DNA of 64,000 nt from DATLGB01 sp963726825 (GTDB lineage Bacteria > Actinomycetota > Thermoleophilia > Solirubrobacterales > Solirubrobacteraceae), in contig CAVSDT010000001.1 of the NCBI GenBank assembly GCA_963726825.1, positions 682,001-746,000 of the forward strand. The letters run 5' to 3'. Shown here one piece after another: positions 32,900 to 43,377 of the stretch. Position 1 is the first letter of the stretch; every line of letters starts with the position of its first letter. Position numbers and translations under genes: made by a program. The notes beneath the pieces are model-generated. The model ran no database searches and was not told the DNA's origin. It saw only the letters and a program-made list of their open reading frames with translations.

Positions 32900-34215
32900 C
32901 GCGTCCCCGCCTCCCGGCGCGCGCGGTCGGAGACGAGCAGCAGCAGCGCGAGCAGGATGAAGTTGGCCATGATCGACGAGCCGCCGTAGGAGACGAACGG
33001 CAGCGTCACGCCCGTGAGCGGGACGACGCGGGTGACCCCGCCGACGATCACGAACACCTGCAGGGCGAGGACGAAGGACAGGCCGGCGGCCAGCAGCGTC
33101 GAGAACGAGTCGCGCGCGATCATCGCCGTCTTGAGACCGCGGGCGACGAGCAGCAGGTAGACGATGATCAGGCCGATCGCGCCGGCAAGGCCGAGCTCGT
33201 TGACGATCACGGCGTAGATGAGGTCGGTGTGCGGCGCCGGCAGGATGAAGCAGCCGCGCGGGTTGGCGTCGCAGGGCACCGACAGCAGCGCCTGGTCCAG
33301 GCCCGTGCCGAACACCCCGCCGTCGGCCTGGGCGAACAGGCCCTGGGCGATCTGGTAGCCCGCGTTCTGCACCCGGTCGGCCGCGAACGGGTCCAGCCAG
33401 ATGTCGACGCGCTCCTGGATGTGGCCGGTGACCTTGTACATCACGTACGCGCCGCCGCCGAAGGCCACGAGCCCGAGCAGGACGAACGAGAAGCGGCTCG
33501 TGGCGACGTAGAGCACCGCGAGGAACGCCCCGAAGAACATCAGCGACGAGCCGAGGTCGCGGATGAAGATCAGCATCAGCATCGCCACGCCCCAGACCAC
33601 GAGGAGCGGTCCGAACTGCTTCAGCGGCGGGAACGTGAGCCCGAGGATGCGGCGGGAGCCGAGCATCATCGCGTCGCGGTTCTCGCGCAGGTAGGCCGCC
33701 ATGAAGACGACGATCCCGATCTTGGCGAACTCGACGGGCTGGAACTGGATCGGGCCGACCCCGATGCCGAGGTAGGCGCCGTTGACCTGCACGCCGATCC
33801 CCGGGACCCGTGGGAGCATCAGCAGCACGAGCGACGCCGCCGCGATCACGTACTTGTAGCGCTCGAGCACCCGGAAGTCCCGGCGCAGCGCGATGATCGT
33901 CATGAGGAACAGCGCGAGGCCGATGACGAACCAGATCGCCTGGCCGCGGGCCCATTCCTCGCGCAGCCCGTAGAGCACGACGAGCCCGAAGCACGCGAGC
34001 ACCGCGACGAGCGGGAACAGGTAGGGGTCCGCGTCCGGCAGCGTGAAGCGGATCACGAGGTGCGCGGCGACGCACAGCCCGAGGAAGATGCCGCCGTAGG
34101 TCAGCGACGCGTCGGAGAGGGTGGCGGACTCCTGGATGAAGATCGCTGCGAAGCCGGCCGTGACGAGCAGCGAGGCCGGGATGAGCGCGAGGAGCTCCCG
34201 GTTGCGCGCGTTCAC
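32896..34215 (-). CDS. rodA: SEDS family peptidoglycan glycosyltransferase RodA/FtsW
   Basis: A 439-residue polytopic SEDS protein with about ten helices. Conserved parts are GPIQFQPVEFAKIGIVVFMA, LIFIRDLGSSLMFFGAFLAV (catalytic-site Asp), a large external loop before the PAPHTDLIYAVIVNELGLAG segment, and VTLPFVSYGGSSIMANFILL. It polymerises lipid II together with PbpA. Order and overlaps (pstP stop/rodA GTG, rodA stop/pbpA GTG) show tight coupling. Start chosen at GTG 34215 because upstream in-frame sequence is antisense to nothing conserved and Arg-rich. Confidence 0.95.
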   Translation of the reverse strand: MNARNRELLALIPASLLVTAGFAAIFIQESATLSDASLTYGGIFLGLCVAAHLVIRFTLPDADPYLFPLVAVLACFGLVVLYGLREEWARGQAIWFVIGLALFLMTIIALRRDFRVLERYKYVIAAASLVLLMLPRVPGIGVQVNGAYLGIGVGPIQFQPVEFAKIGIVVFMAAYLRENRDAMMLGSRRILGLTFPPLKQFGPLLVVWGVAMLMLIFIRDLGSSLMFFGAFLAVLYVATSRFSFVLLGLVAFGGGAYVMYKVTGHIQERVDIWLDPFAADRVQNAGYQIAQGLFAQADGGVFGTGLDQALLSVPCDANPRGCFILPAPHTDLIYAVIVNELGLAGAIGLIIVYLLLVARGLKTAMIARDSFSTLLAAGLSFVLALQVFVIVGGVTRVVPLTGVTLPFVSYGGSSIMANFILLALLLLVSDRARREAGTR

Positions 34216-35489
34216 TTGACCTTCCCGGTCTCCAGCTGCTCGACGAGGTCGATGGCGTCGCCGAAGGAGCGCAGCTTGTGGTTCGTGAACGTCGTGCGGC
34301 GGTCGGCCGGGACCATGTCGATCGTGACGCCGCTCGTGTAGTCGCGCGACCACAGCCGGATGCCGAACGGCCCGTCGTAGGGGAGCCCGCGGTAGATCAC
34401 GACGGCGCGGTCGGCGTCGACCCCGACGAAGAACACGGCCCGGACCGCGATGAACGCGGAGGCGCCGATGAGGATGAGGACGATCGACAGCGAGATGATC
34501 CAGGGCACGAGCCGGCGCAGGCCCGTGCGCTTCGGCCGCCCGTCGGCGCGCCCGCCGTCGCCGGCCGGCGGCAGCGGCGTCGTGAGCGGGCGTTCGTCGC
34601 GGACGGCGTCGCCGCGCGGGTCGGTCGGGTCGTTCTCGGCCACCGCGGTCGGCGAGCGGGAGGGCTGCGCCTCAGCCGCGGCGACCTCATGCTCGCCCGT
34701 CGGCTGCTCGGCGAGGGCGGCCTGCTCGGCGGTCACGCCGGTGTCGATCGCCGGCGCGGCCGGCGCGCCCCCGACCTCCTCCAACCGGAACAGGATCACC
34801 GTGATGTTGTCGCGCCCGCCCGCGTCGTTGGCGGCGGCGATCAGCCGGCGACCGAGCGCGTCGAGGCCGGCCGTCGCGCCGGCGGCCAGCTCCTCACCCA
34901 CCACGGACTCGCGCACCATGTCGGTCAGCCCGTCGGAGCAGATCAGGAAGAGGTCGCCGGCGCGGCCCTCGATGCGCTCCGTGTCGACGATGAGGTCACG
35001 CTCGATGCCGAGCGCCCGGGTGATGACGGAGCGCTGCGGGTGCGTCAGCGCCTCCTCGTCGGTGAGCTTGCCGCGGTCGATCAGCTCGCCGACCAGCGAG
35101 TGGTCGCGCGTGAGCTTCGTCAGCTCCCCGTCACGCAGCAGGTAGCAGCGGGAGTCCCCGACGTGGGCGAGGACGACCTCGTCGGGCGCGACGTAGGCCG
35201 TGGTGCAGGTCGTGCCCATGCCCTGGTACTTGGGCTCGGCCCGGGAGGAGTCCAGGATGCGGCCGTTGGCGAGGTCGATGCGCCGGACGAGCCAGCGCTC
35301 AGGCGCCTCGTCGGGCAAGCCGTCGCGGAACGCGTCGACCGCGAGCTCGGACGCGACCTCGCCGGCCTGGGCGCCGCCCATGCCGTCGGCGAGGACGAAC
35401 AGCGGCGAGCGCACGAAGAAGGCGTCCTCGTTGCCGGACCGTTGACGACCCACGTCTGAGCCCTGCCAGTGATCTGCGACGCGCAGCAT
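34212..35489 (-). CDS. pstP: PP2C-type Ser/Thr phosphatase
   Basis: A 425-residue membrane phosphatase. The PP2C metal-binding motifs are present: RSGNEDAFF, VLADGMGG, LAHVGDSRCYLLRDG, SDGLTDMV and GGRDNITVI. A disordered acidic linker (about 240-330) and one helix (WIISLSIVLILIGASAFIAV) lead to a short external tail. It removes phosphate from substrates of PknB and the other kinases of the operon and from the kinases themselves. Adjacent FHA genes and rodA/pbpA place it in the growth-control system. Its start abuts the fhaB stop with no spacer. Confidence 0.95.
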   Translation of the reverse strand: MLRVADHWQGSDVGRQRSGNEDAFFVRSPLFVLADGMGGAQAGEVASELAVDAFRDGLPDEAPERWLVRRIDLANGRILDSSRAEPKYQGMGTTCTTAYVAPDEVVLAHVGDSRCYLLRDGELTKLTRDHSLVGELIDRGKLTDEEALTHPQRSVITRALGIERDLIVDTERIEGRAGDLFLICSDGLTDMVRESVVGEELAAGATAGLDALGRRLIAAANDAGGRDNITVILFRLEEVGGAPAAPAIDTGVTAEQAALAEQPTGEHEVAAAEAQPSRSPTAVAENDPTDPRGDAVRDERPLTTPLPPAGDGGRADGRPKRTGLRRLVPWIISLSIVLILIGASAFIAVRAVFFVGVDADRAVVIYRGLPYDGPFGIRLWSRDYTSGVTIDMVPADRRTTFTNHKLRSFGDAIDLVEQLETGKVK

Positions 35490-35996
35490 CTATCGCGTGA
35501 AGGTGAACTCGGAGTCGCCGATGCGGATGCGATCACCGTCGTGGAGCGGTTGCGGGCCGTTCAACGGCTCGCCGTTGAGGTAGGTCCCGTTGGTCGAGCC
35601 TAGGTCTTCGAGCACGATGGCATCGCCCTGCGGGGCCAGCCGCGCGTGCTGGGAGGACGAGAACGAGTCGTTGAGCACGACGTGCGCCGCGGACCCGCGC
35701 CCGAGGATCAGGTCCGAGTCCAGGTCCCATGACTCGCCCGAGCGCATCCCGGGGGCGGAGGCGACCACGAGCTTGGCCTCCTTGTAGGGCACGCCGGTGT
35801 CCGCCGCCAGCGCCGAGCCGGCCTGGTGCATGGCCGTCGCCTGGTCGTCGTCGTAGTGCTGGCCGCCGCTCAGGGCCGCCGCCTGGTTGGAGCGCTTGAG
35901 CTCCCGCCAGGCGGACCGGGCGATCCACAGCAGGAACAGGTACAGGACCGCGATGAAGCCGAACTTCAGCCCGACGGCGATGGGATCGAGACCCAC
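35490..35996 (-). CDS. fhaB: FHA-domain protein FhaB
   Basis: A 168-residue protein: one N-terminal helix (FGFIAVLYLFLLWIARSAW), a disordered stretch with possible phospho-threonines, and an FHA domain (LILGRGSAAHVVLNDSFSSS, then HARL and LEDLGSTNGTYLNG). The Arg in GRG, Ser-Ser in the S-S-x-H motif and STNGT loop bind phosphothreonine. In mycobacteria the homologue (FipA-partner FhaB) links kinases to the division machinery. It lies between fhaA (two-base gap) and pstP in the operon. Confidence 0.93.
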   Translation of the reverse strand: MGLDPIAVGLKFGFIAVLYLFLLWIARSAWRELKRSNQAAALSGGQHYDDDQATAMHQAGSALAADTGVPYKEAKLVVASAPGMRSGESWDLDSDLILGRGSAAHVVLNDSFSSSQHARLAPQGDAIVLEDLGSTNGTYLNGEPLNGPQPLHDGDRIRIGDSEFTFTR

Positions 35997-35998
35997 GG

Positions 35999-36745
35999 CT
36001 ACTCCTCCTCGAAGACGAGCCGGGAGAGGCCGACCTCGACCTGGTCACCGGGCCGCAGGGACTGTGCGCCGTCGACGCGACGGCCGTTGACCTTCACGCC
36101 GTTGGTGGATCCGAGGTCGCGGACGATCCACGAGCCGCCGGAGGGGCGGACCTCCGCGTGGTGGCGGGAGACGTTCTCGTCGGCGAGCACGATGTCGGCG
36201 TCGCGCGAGCGGCCGAGGACCACGCCTTCGGTGCCGAGCAGGATCGCGCGGCCCTCGTGGCGCAGCTGGGCGCGGCCGCGCTTGACGTTGGGCTCCGCGA
36301 GCTGGTCGGAGACGCGGCCCGCCGCGGAGTAGACCTGCGTGTGGCCCTCGTCGGCGGCCACCGGCGCCGACCCCTCGCGCTCCGGCCGCACGAGCCGGGC
36401 CTGGATGCCGAACTCGCCCAGCCGCAGGCGCTCGTCCGTCTTGAACGAGATCTCCGGCCGGGAGACGAGCGCGAGCCGCTCCCGGCGCGCGTGCTCGAGC
36501 AGGTAGGCGCTCAGCTCGCCCTGCAGGTCGCCCTCGTAGCCCTCGAACTGCTCGCGGTCCTTCGGCGAGAGCCAGACCGCGTACTCGTTGGGCACGTAGG
36601 TGCGCGACAGGGACTGGACCTTGTGCTGGTCCATCTCGCGGGCGAGCTTGCGGGCCAGCTCGACCGGCCGCACCTGCGACTTGAAGGCGCGCGAGAACGT
36701 CCCCTCGACGAGGGTGGCGAGCTTCTCCTCCAGCGAGCGCAGCAC
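35999..36745 (-). CDS. fhaA: FHA-domain protein FhaA (DUF3662)
   Basis: A 248-residue protein with the DUF3662 N-terminal domain (VLRSLEEKLATLVEGTFSRA, FKSQVRPVELARKLAREMDQ, then NEYAVWLSPKDREQFEGYEG) and a C-terminal FHA domain (VVLGRSRDADIVLADENVSR, HHAEVRP, VRDLGSTNGVKVNG). It recognises phosphothreonine on kinase substrates; in mycobacteria FhaA binds the phosphorylated MurJ pseudokinase. The GTG start at 36745 is 14 bases after the end of the kinase gene upstream on the same strand, so it belongs to the operon. Confidence 0.94.
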   Translation of the reverse strand: MLRSLEEKLATLVEGTFSRAFKSQVRPVELARKLAREMDQHKVQSLSRTYVPNEYAVWLSPKDREQFEGYEGDLQGELSAYLLEHARRERLALVSRPEISFKTDERLRLGEFGIQARLVRPEREGSAPVAADEGHTQVYSAAGRVSDQLAEPNVKRGRAQLRHEGRAILLGTEGVVLGRSRDADIVLADENVSRHHAEVRPSGGSWIVRDLGSTNGVKVNGRRVDGAQSLRPGDQVEVGLSRLVFEEE

Positions 36746-36759
36746 GGGCTCAGGCGGTC

Positions 36760-38610
<1,851 letters not shown>

Positions 38611-38730
38611 GGTCTAGGATTCGCGCCGGGCTTGCAGGCCCCTTTGATCCGACGGCGAATGAGGGAGCCGACCGGGTCCCCCGGCATACTTCCTGCAGCA
38701 GCCGGCCACCCTGAGGAGCGCCGAAGAACC

Positions 38731-39900
38731 GTGTCCTTCTTCGAGGACGACGAGCCGACAACCGTTCAACGGACCCCACGGGCCCGGCGCAGCACGCCGC
38801 CCAGGCGTCCTGGCGGGTCCGGCGGATCGGGTGGCGGGCGCTCCGGCGCCGACATCGACGCGCAGACGCTGCGCACCCGGCGCCTCGTCGCCGGCGGTGG
38901 CGGCCTGTTGCTGCTGGTCATCCTGATCCTGCTCGTCAACGCCTGCCAGAACTCCCGCGCCAAGAACGCGCTGCGCGACTGGAACCGGGAGGCGTCCGAT
39001 CTCGTCGAGCAGTCCGACACCCAGGTCGGCCAGGCGCTGTTCGAGACCTTCGGGCAGGGCTCCAGCCAATCCGGCACCGACCTGCAGACGCAGATCTCCT
39101 CCCTGCGCGCCGAGGCGCGCACCGAGCTCAAGCGGGCGAAGGACCTGTCGACGCCGGGCGATCTCACCGCCGCCCAGCAGTCGCTGTTGATCGCGCTCGA
39201 GCTGCGCGAGGACGGCCTGGAGTACATCGCCACCCGCGTGGCGGCCGCGCTCGGCAACGAGGGCGACCAGGCCGACGAGGCGATCACGCAGATCGCCGGG
39301 CAGATGCAGGCCTTCCTCGCCTCCGACGTGCTGATCCGCGCCCGCGTGACGCCCCTGACCCGCGACACGCTGGCCAAGCAGGACGTGGTCGCCGACCCGG
39401 TCTCCACCGACGGCTTCCTGCCCAACTACCAGTGGTTGACGCCCCCCTACGTGGCCGACCAGCTCGGCACGCGCATCACGGGCGGCAGCTCCTCGGGCAC
39501 CAACAGCAACCAGCAGCAGCAGGACCGCCCGGACGGCGGCCTCTACGGGACGTCGCTCGAGGGCACGACGATCGGCGACAGCGCCCTGGAGCCCGACCCG
39601 GCCTCCAACCGCGTCGCCCTGTCGAGCGCTCGCACGATCACCGTGAAGTTCACCAACGGCGGCGAGCTGGACGAGTCGAACATCCCGGTCAAGGTCACCC
39701 TCCAGGGCTCCGGGCGCCCGATCAGCGGCCGGACGACCGTCGACGCGGTCGCCCAGGGCGCGACCGCGACGGCGAACGTGAAGCTGCCCACCGCCCCGGC
39801 GGCGAACGAGGTCTACACCGTCACGGTGACCGTCGGCGCGGTGCCCAAGGAAGAGAACAAGGACAACAACAAGTCCACGTACAACGTCCTCTTCGAGTAG
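38731..39900 (+). CDS. membrane-anchored protein with C-terminal CARDB-like domain
   Basis: A 389-residue protein. An Arg/Pro-rich cytoplasmic start with TVQRTPRARR and RSTPPRRPGG motifs (possible kinase sites) is followed by one helix (LVAGGGGLLLLVILILLVNA), a helical external region (WNREASDLVEQSDTQVGQAL) and a Gln/Ser linker. The last 90 residues (TITVKFTNGGELDESNIPVK, then GATATANVKL and KDNNKSTYNVLF) look like a CARDB/Ig-like domain. It is divergent from the kinase operon, and its Thr-rich cytoplasmic tail makes it a candidate substrate; not proven. Start GTG 38731 has GAGGAG about 12 bases upstream. A candidate -10 CATACT is at 38685-38690. Confidence 0.68.
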   Translation: MSFFEDDEPTTVQRTPRARRSTPPRRPGGSGGSGGGRSGADIDAQTLRTRRLVAGGGGLLLLVILILLVNACQNSRAKNALRDWNREASDLVEQSDTQVGQALFETFGQGSSQSGTDLQTQISSLRAEARTELKRAKDLSTPGDLTAAQQSLLIALELREDGLEYIATRVAAALGNEGDQADEAITQIAGQMQAFLASDVLIRARVTPLTRDTLAKQDVVADPVSTDGFLPNYQWLTPPYVADQLGTRITGGSSSGTNSNQQQQDRPDGGLYGTSLEGTTIGDSALEPDPASNRVALSSARTITVKFTNGGELDESNIPVKVTLQGSGRPISGRTTVDAVAQGATATANVKLPTAPAANEVYTVTVTVGAVPKEENKDNNKSTYNVLFE

Positions 39901-39925
39901 GGGGACGGCAGTACATTCCGCTGCC

Positions 39926-40447
39926 GTGAGCGGGCTCTCGGACCCTCCCGGCATCGTCGCCGTCGCGGCGTGCGCGCTGGCGGTCGTCGCGCTCGTATGG
40001 GCGGCGACGCTGACGCTGCGGCTGCGACGCCTGGGGGCCGCGCAGCGCACGATCATCGGGGCCGGCGGCCCGACCGACCTGATCGAGCACGCCGCCGGCC
40101 TCCAGCAGGCCTTCGAGGCCCTCCACAGCCGGGTGGAGGAGCTCGCCGAGCTCCTGGAGGCGCGCGTGGCCCACGTCGAGCACCGCCTCGACGGCTCGAT
40201 CGCGTACCGCTCCCTCGTCCGCTACGACGCCTACGGCGAGCTCGGCGGGCACCAGTCGACCACCATCGCGCTCCTCGACGCCGAGCACAACGGCGTTCTG
40301 ATCTCCTCGATCGCGCACCGCGAGACGGCGCGGGTGTACTGCAAGCAGGTCGTGGCCGGGGAGGGCGAGCTCGAGCTCTCGCCGGAGGAGGCCGAGGCGG
40401 TCCGCCTCGCCCTCGCGGGCGAGATCGGCTCCCGGACGCTCGACTGA
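39926..40447 (+). CDS. DUF4446 family membrane protein
   Basis: A 173-residue protein starting GTG at 39926. One N-terminal helix (VAVAACALAVVALVWAATLT) precedes a cytoplasmic coiled coil (about residues 55-90) and the DUF4446 core, YRSLVRYDAYGELGGHQSTT, then LLDAEHNGVLISSIAHRETA and the C-terminal LSPEEAEAVRLAL. In Firmicutes and actinobacteria this family is often encoded near the chromosome partition or division genes; its function is not known. It is 25 bases after the CARDB-like gene and overlaps pheA by one base (TGATG), so the three form one rightward unit. Confidence 0.85.
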   Translation: MSGLSDPPGIVAVAACALAVVALVWAATLTLRLRRLGAAQRTIIGAGGPTDLIEHAAGLQQAFEALHSRVEELAELLEARVAHVEHRLDGSIAYRSLVRYDAYGELGGHQSTTIALLDAEHNGVLISSIAHRETARVYCKQVVAGEGELELSPEEAEAVRLALAGEIGSRTLD

Positions 40448-41295
40448 TGCGCGCCGCCTTCCTCGGTCCCGAGGGCACCTACAGCCACGCCGCCGTCCGC
40501 GGGGACGCGCGGGCCGCCGGCTGGGAGCCGGTGCCCGTGCCCACCGTGCACGACGCGGTGCTCGCCGTCGAGCGCGGCGAGGCCGAGCGCGCCCTGATCC
40601 CGGTGGAGAACTCGCTCGAGGGCGCCGTCGGGCCCGCGCTGGACGCGCTCGCCGTGCACACGCAGGAGGTCCGCATCGTGGGCGAGGTGCTGCTGCCGAT
40701 CTCGCATTCCCTCGTCGCGCGCGGGCCCGCCGAGCTCTCCGACGTCCGGGTCGTCCTCTCCCACCCGCAGGCCAACGCCCAGTGTGCGCGCTTCCTGCGC
40801 GAGCAGCTGCCCGGCGCGACGGTGCTCGACGTCTCCTCCACCGCCGAGGCGGTCCGGCTCGTGGCGACGGGGCAGACGCAGGTGACGCCGGCGGCCGCGC
40901 TCGGCACCCCGCTGGCGGCACGGCTGCACGGGGCCACCGTCCTGCGGGAGGCCGTGGAGGACGATCGGGGCAACGTCACCCGCTTCGTGTGGGTCGCACG
41001 CGAGGGGACGCCGCCGATGGGCGCGCCGACCAAGACGAGCGTCGTGTGGTGGGGCGCCGGGGACGAGTCCGCCGGCTGGCTCGTGCGCTGCCTGTCGGAG
41101 TTCGCCTTCCGCGGGATCAACCTGACGAAGATCGAGTCGCGCCCGCAGCGCCTCGGACTCGGGCACTACATGTTCTTCGCCGACCTCGACGGCGCGGGCA
41201 CCGACGGCTCCCCCGTCGCGGCGTCGATCGCCGCGCTCCGGGCGCAGGCCACCGACGTGCGGGTCCTCGGGACCTACCCCGCGGCGGGCGCGTAG
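40447..41295 (+). CDS. pheA: prephenate dehydratase
   Basis: A 282-residue PheA. AAFLGPEGTYSHAAV at the N-terminus, IPVENSLEGAVGPALDALAV, and the NVTRFVWVAREG segment (the TRF motif) mark the dehydratase domain; a C-terminal ACT domain has LSEFAFRGINLTKIESRPQR and LGHYMFFADLDG (phenylalanine-binding ESR motif). It turns prephenate into phenylpyruvate and should be inhibited by phenylalanine. The length fits stand-alone PheA of actinobacteria. It overlaps the DUF4446 gene by one base. Confidence 0.95.
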   Translation: MRAAFLGPEGTYSHAAVRGDARAAGWEPVPVPTVHDAVLAVERGEAERALIPVENSLEGAVGPALDALAVHTQEVRIVGEVLLPISHSLVARGPAELSDVRVVLSHPQANAQCARFLREQLPGATVLDVSSTAEAVRLVATGQTQVTPAAALGTPLAARLHGATVLREAVEDDRGNVTRFVWVAREGTPPMGAPTKTSVVWWGAGDESAGWLVRCLSEFAFRGINLTKIESRPQRLGLGHYMFFADLDGAGTDGSPVAASIAALRAQATDVRVLGTYPAAGA

Positions 41296-41443
41296 GTGGG
41301 CGCCGATGCGGTCCGCGCGGTGACGTAGACTGCGCCGCAGCGTGTCGAGCACCGCGGTCCCGCCTCCAGTGGGGTCCGTGCCGCACTTCGGTCACCAGCG
41401 GCACGGGCCTGAGCACAGCGCTTCGCGCTGGAATGGTGGTCGC

Positions 41444-41935
41444 GTGCTGGTCCTCAACGCCACGTACGAGCCGATCAACGTCTGCTCCGTCCGCCGGGCC
41501 ACCGTCCTGCTGCTCAAGCGCAAGGCCGAGGTGCTCGAGCGGGGGGAGGGCGACCTGCACTGGGCGACGGGCATGCTGCCGCGCCCGCACGTCATCCGCC
41601 TGGTCAGCTACGTGCGGGTGCCGCGCGACCCGCACCGGCGGCGGATCACCCGTCGCGCCGTCTTCGCCCGCGACGACTGGACCTGCCAGTACTGCGGCAC
41701 GCGCACGACCCTCACCGTCGACCACGTCATCCCGCGCTCCAAGGGCGGTGGGTCCACCTGGGACAACATCGTCGCCTCCTGCGCGCCCTGCAACCGCCGC
41801 AAGGGCGACCGGCTGCCGCACCAGATCGACATGCACCCGCGCAACGCCCCGCGGATGCCGCACGCCCACGTCTTCATCCAGCTCGCCAGTCCCACGATCC
41901 CGGCGACCTGGCAGCCCTACCTCCAGGCCGCATGA
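41444..41935 (+). CDS. HNH endonuclease
   Basis: A 163-residue HNH protein starting VLVLNATYEPINVCSVRRAT, the usual start of this family. The HNH core has zinc-binding CQYCGTR and SCAPCNRRKG pairs and the catalytic TVDHVIPRSKGG with the His-Asn-His-type core, plus WDNI. A GTG at 41342 in the same frame would add 34 residues with no conservation and Pro/His-rich composition, so 41444 is preferred. It probably cuts DNA; small HNH enzymes of this kind are widespread on actinobacterial chromosomes. A candidate -10 TAGACT lies at 41326-41331 and the stretch 41296-41443 otherwise holds only weak inverted repeats. Confidence 0.85.
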   Translation: MLVLNATYEPINVCSVRRATVLLLKRKAEVLERGEGDLHWATGMLPRPHVIRLVSYVRVPRDPHRRRITRRAVFARDDWTCQYCGTRTTLTVDHVIPRSKGGGSTWDNIVASCAPCNRRKGDRLPHQIDMHPRNAPRMPHAHVFIQLASPTIPATWQPYLQAA

Positions 41936-42447
41936 GCCCAGCACCGGCGCTGGTCCGCGGCGGCCCGGCCGACCGCGACGCGGTGCTCGCCCTCTTCGAC
42001 GCCAACGTCGCGTGGCTGGCCGCACGGGGCCGCGCGGAGCAGTGGGGCGCCACGCCGTGGACCGGTGACCCCGAGCGCGAGGCGTTCGTCGCGGATCTCG
42101 TCGAGCAGGACGAGCTGTGGCGAGCCGAGGCCGACGGCACCCTGGCCGGCGTCCTGGTCGTGGGGACGACGGCGCCGCCATGGGTCGCCCCGGCCGGCGA
42201 GCCCGAGCTGTACGTGCACCTGCTGATCGCCGACCCGGCGCTGCGCGGGGCCGGCGTCGGCGCCCGCCTGCTCGACCACGCGCGCAAGCGGGCGGCCGAG
42301 CAAGGGATCGCGCTGGTGCGGGTCGACTGCTGGGCAGGTGGCGATGGGCGTCTGGTCGCCTACTACGAGGCGGAGGGCTTCACGCGCGCGGGGCGCTTCG
42401 AGTCCGGCGGCTTCCAGGGCCAGGTGCTCGAGCAGCGGCTCAGCTGA
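41932..42447 (+). CDS. GNAT family N-acetyltransferase
   Basis: A 171-residue GNAT. It has LYVHLLIADPALRGAGVGAR with the RGAGVGAR acetyl-CoA loop, and LVAYYEAEGFTRAGRFE, the usual closing strands. The N-terminal ALVRGGPADRDAVLALFDAN fits. Acceptor unknown. ATG at 41932 overlaps the HNH stop by four bases (ATGA), so they are co-translated. It ends eight bases inside the convergent SRPBCC gene. Confidence 0.85.
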   Translation: MSPAPALVRGGPADRDAVLALFDANVAWLAARGRAEQWGATPWTGDPEREAFVADLVEQDELWRAEADGTLAGVLVVGTTAPPWVAPAGEPELYVHLLIADPALRGAGVGARLLDHARKRAAEQGIALVRVDCWAGGDGRLVAYYEAEGFTRAGRFESGGFQGQVLEQRLS

Positions 42448-42919
42448 CGCCCGCGCGCAGCTCCTCCAGCAGCCCGTCGAGCTTCTCGTAGCCCTCGCGC
42501 ACGCCGCTGGGCATCGCAGCCGCCATCCCGTCGCGGTCGGCGACGGTCTGGAACACCGACGTCACCGCGACGCGGGTCCGGCCGTTCTCGAGCGCCGTCA
42601 TCCGCATCGTGTCGAAGGAGACGTGGCCGGGCATCCCGAGGTACTCGAACGTGCGCATCGTCAGCTCGGGGGCCGGGTCGCCGTGGTAGACGCCGCGGAA
42701 CGCGTACTCCGTGCCGTCCTCGTCGACGTTCACGAACCGGTAGCGGCCACCGTCGCGCTGCTCGTCGTGGTCGATGCGACAGCCCAGGCGCTTGGGCCCG
42801 AGCCACCGCACGACGAGCTCGGGATCCGTGTAGCAGCGCCAGACGAGGTCCACCGGCGCCTCGAAGTCGCGCGTCAGCTCGATGTTGAGCGCCCCGTCGG
42901 GGGCGGTGATGTCGGTCAT
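42440..42919 (-). CDS. SRPBCC/AHSA1-domain protein
   Basis: A 159-residue START-like (AHSA1) protein: ALNIELTRDFEAPVDLVWRC, WLGPKRLGC, RYRFVNVDEDGTEYAFRGVY and TRVAVTSVFQTVADRDGM show the usual hydrophobic-pocket fold. Such proteins follow ArsR-type regulators very often and may be the ligand-binding or stress-effector partner. Its ATG overlaps the arsR stop by four bases. It ends inside the GNAT gene by eight bases. Ligand unknown. Confidence 0.85.
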   Translation of the reverse strand: MTDITAPDGALNIELTRDFEAPVDLVWRCYTDPELVVRWLGPKRLGCRIDHDEQRDGGRYRFVNVDEDGTEYAFRGVYHGDPAPELTMRTFEYLGMPGHVSFDTMRMTALENGRTRVAVTSVFQTVADRDGMAAAMPSGVREGYEKLDGLLEELRAGVS

Positions 42920-43254
42920 GCGTTCCCTCCGTCCTGCAGGTCGGCGAGCAGCGCGTCGAGCCGGTCGTGGCTCTCGGTCCAGTACTCGCGGTAATCGGCG
43001 AGCCAGCCCACGGCGGCCTTCAACGGCTCGGCCTCCAGGTGGCTCAGGCGTGCGGTGGCCCGCTGCGTGCGGGAGATGAGGCCGGCGTGCTCGAGCACCT
43101 TGAGGTGGCGCGAGACCGCCGGCTGACTCATGTCGAACGGCGCGGCCAGCTCACCGACGGTCGCCTCGCCGGTCGCCAGGCGCGCGAGGATCGCGCGCCG
43201 GGTCGGATCGGCGAGCGCGGCGAAGACGGTGCTGAGCTGATCGGCGGCCATCAT
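42916..43254 (-). CDS. ArsR family regulator
   Basis: A 112-residue winged-helix regulator: LSTVFAALADPTRRAILARL, ELAAPFDMSQPAVSRHLKVL (recognition helix) and EHAGLISRTQRATARL. It has no Cys metal-binding motif (no ELCVCDL-type sequence), so it is the SRPBCC-linked, non-metal type. The operon with the AHSA1 gene is a standard pair; the regulator usually represses its own operon. A palindromic candidate site lies at 43275-43286, 21 bases upstream of the ATG. Confidence 0.92.
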   Translation of the reverse strand: MMAADQLSTVFAALADPTRRAILARLATGEATVGELAAPFDMSQPAVSRHLKVLEHAGLISRTQRATARLSHLEAEPLKAAVGWLADYREYWTESHDRLDALLADLQDGGNA

Positions 43255-43274
43255 TCATAACCATCGTGTTACAG

Positions 43275-43286
43275 AACGAGTTCGTT
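43275..43286. promoter_or_regulatory. candidate ArsR operator
   Basis: AACGAGTTCGTT has AACGA and TCGTT arms around a two-base centre, 21 bases upstream of the arsR start. The place and size fit autoregulation by a small winged-helix dimer; no experimental or family consensus is known to me for this regulator. Confidence 0.4.
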
Positions 43287-43327
43287 GTCAACCGCTTCGT
43301 CCTCCGGTCGGGCGCTCCGCCGCCCCC

Positions 43328-43352
43328 GGGGTGGCGGAGGTTGACCGCACCA
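43328..43352 (+). repeat. single copy of the dispersed REP-like element
   Basis: These 25 bases equal the reverse complement of 22087-22111, an exact match over 25 bases. It lies between the 3' end of the AlkZ-like gene (43378) and the 5' side of arsR. Unlike the first site it is a single arm with no inverted partner next to it. It is 21 kb away from the other copies. Confidence 0.85.
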
Positions 43353-43377
43353 GAGCCGGTCAGGCTCCTTCACGCCG

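Noticed and set aside
41342..41443. N-terminal extension of the HNH protein
   Set aside because: The 34 extra residues are Pro/His-rich without similarity to the family, and a family-typical start exists at GTG 41444.
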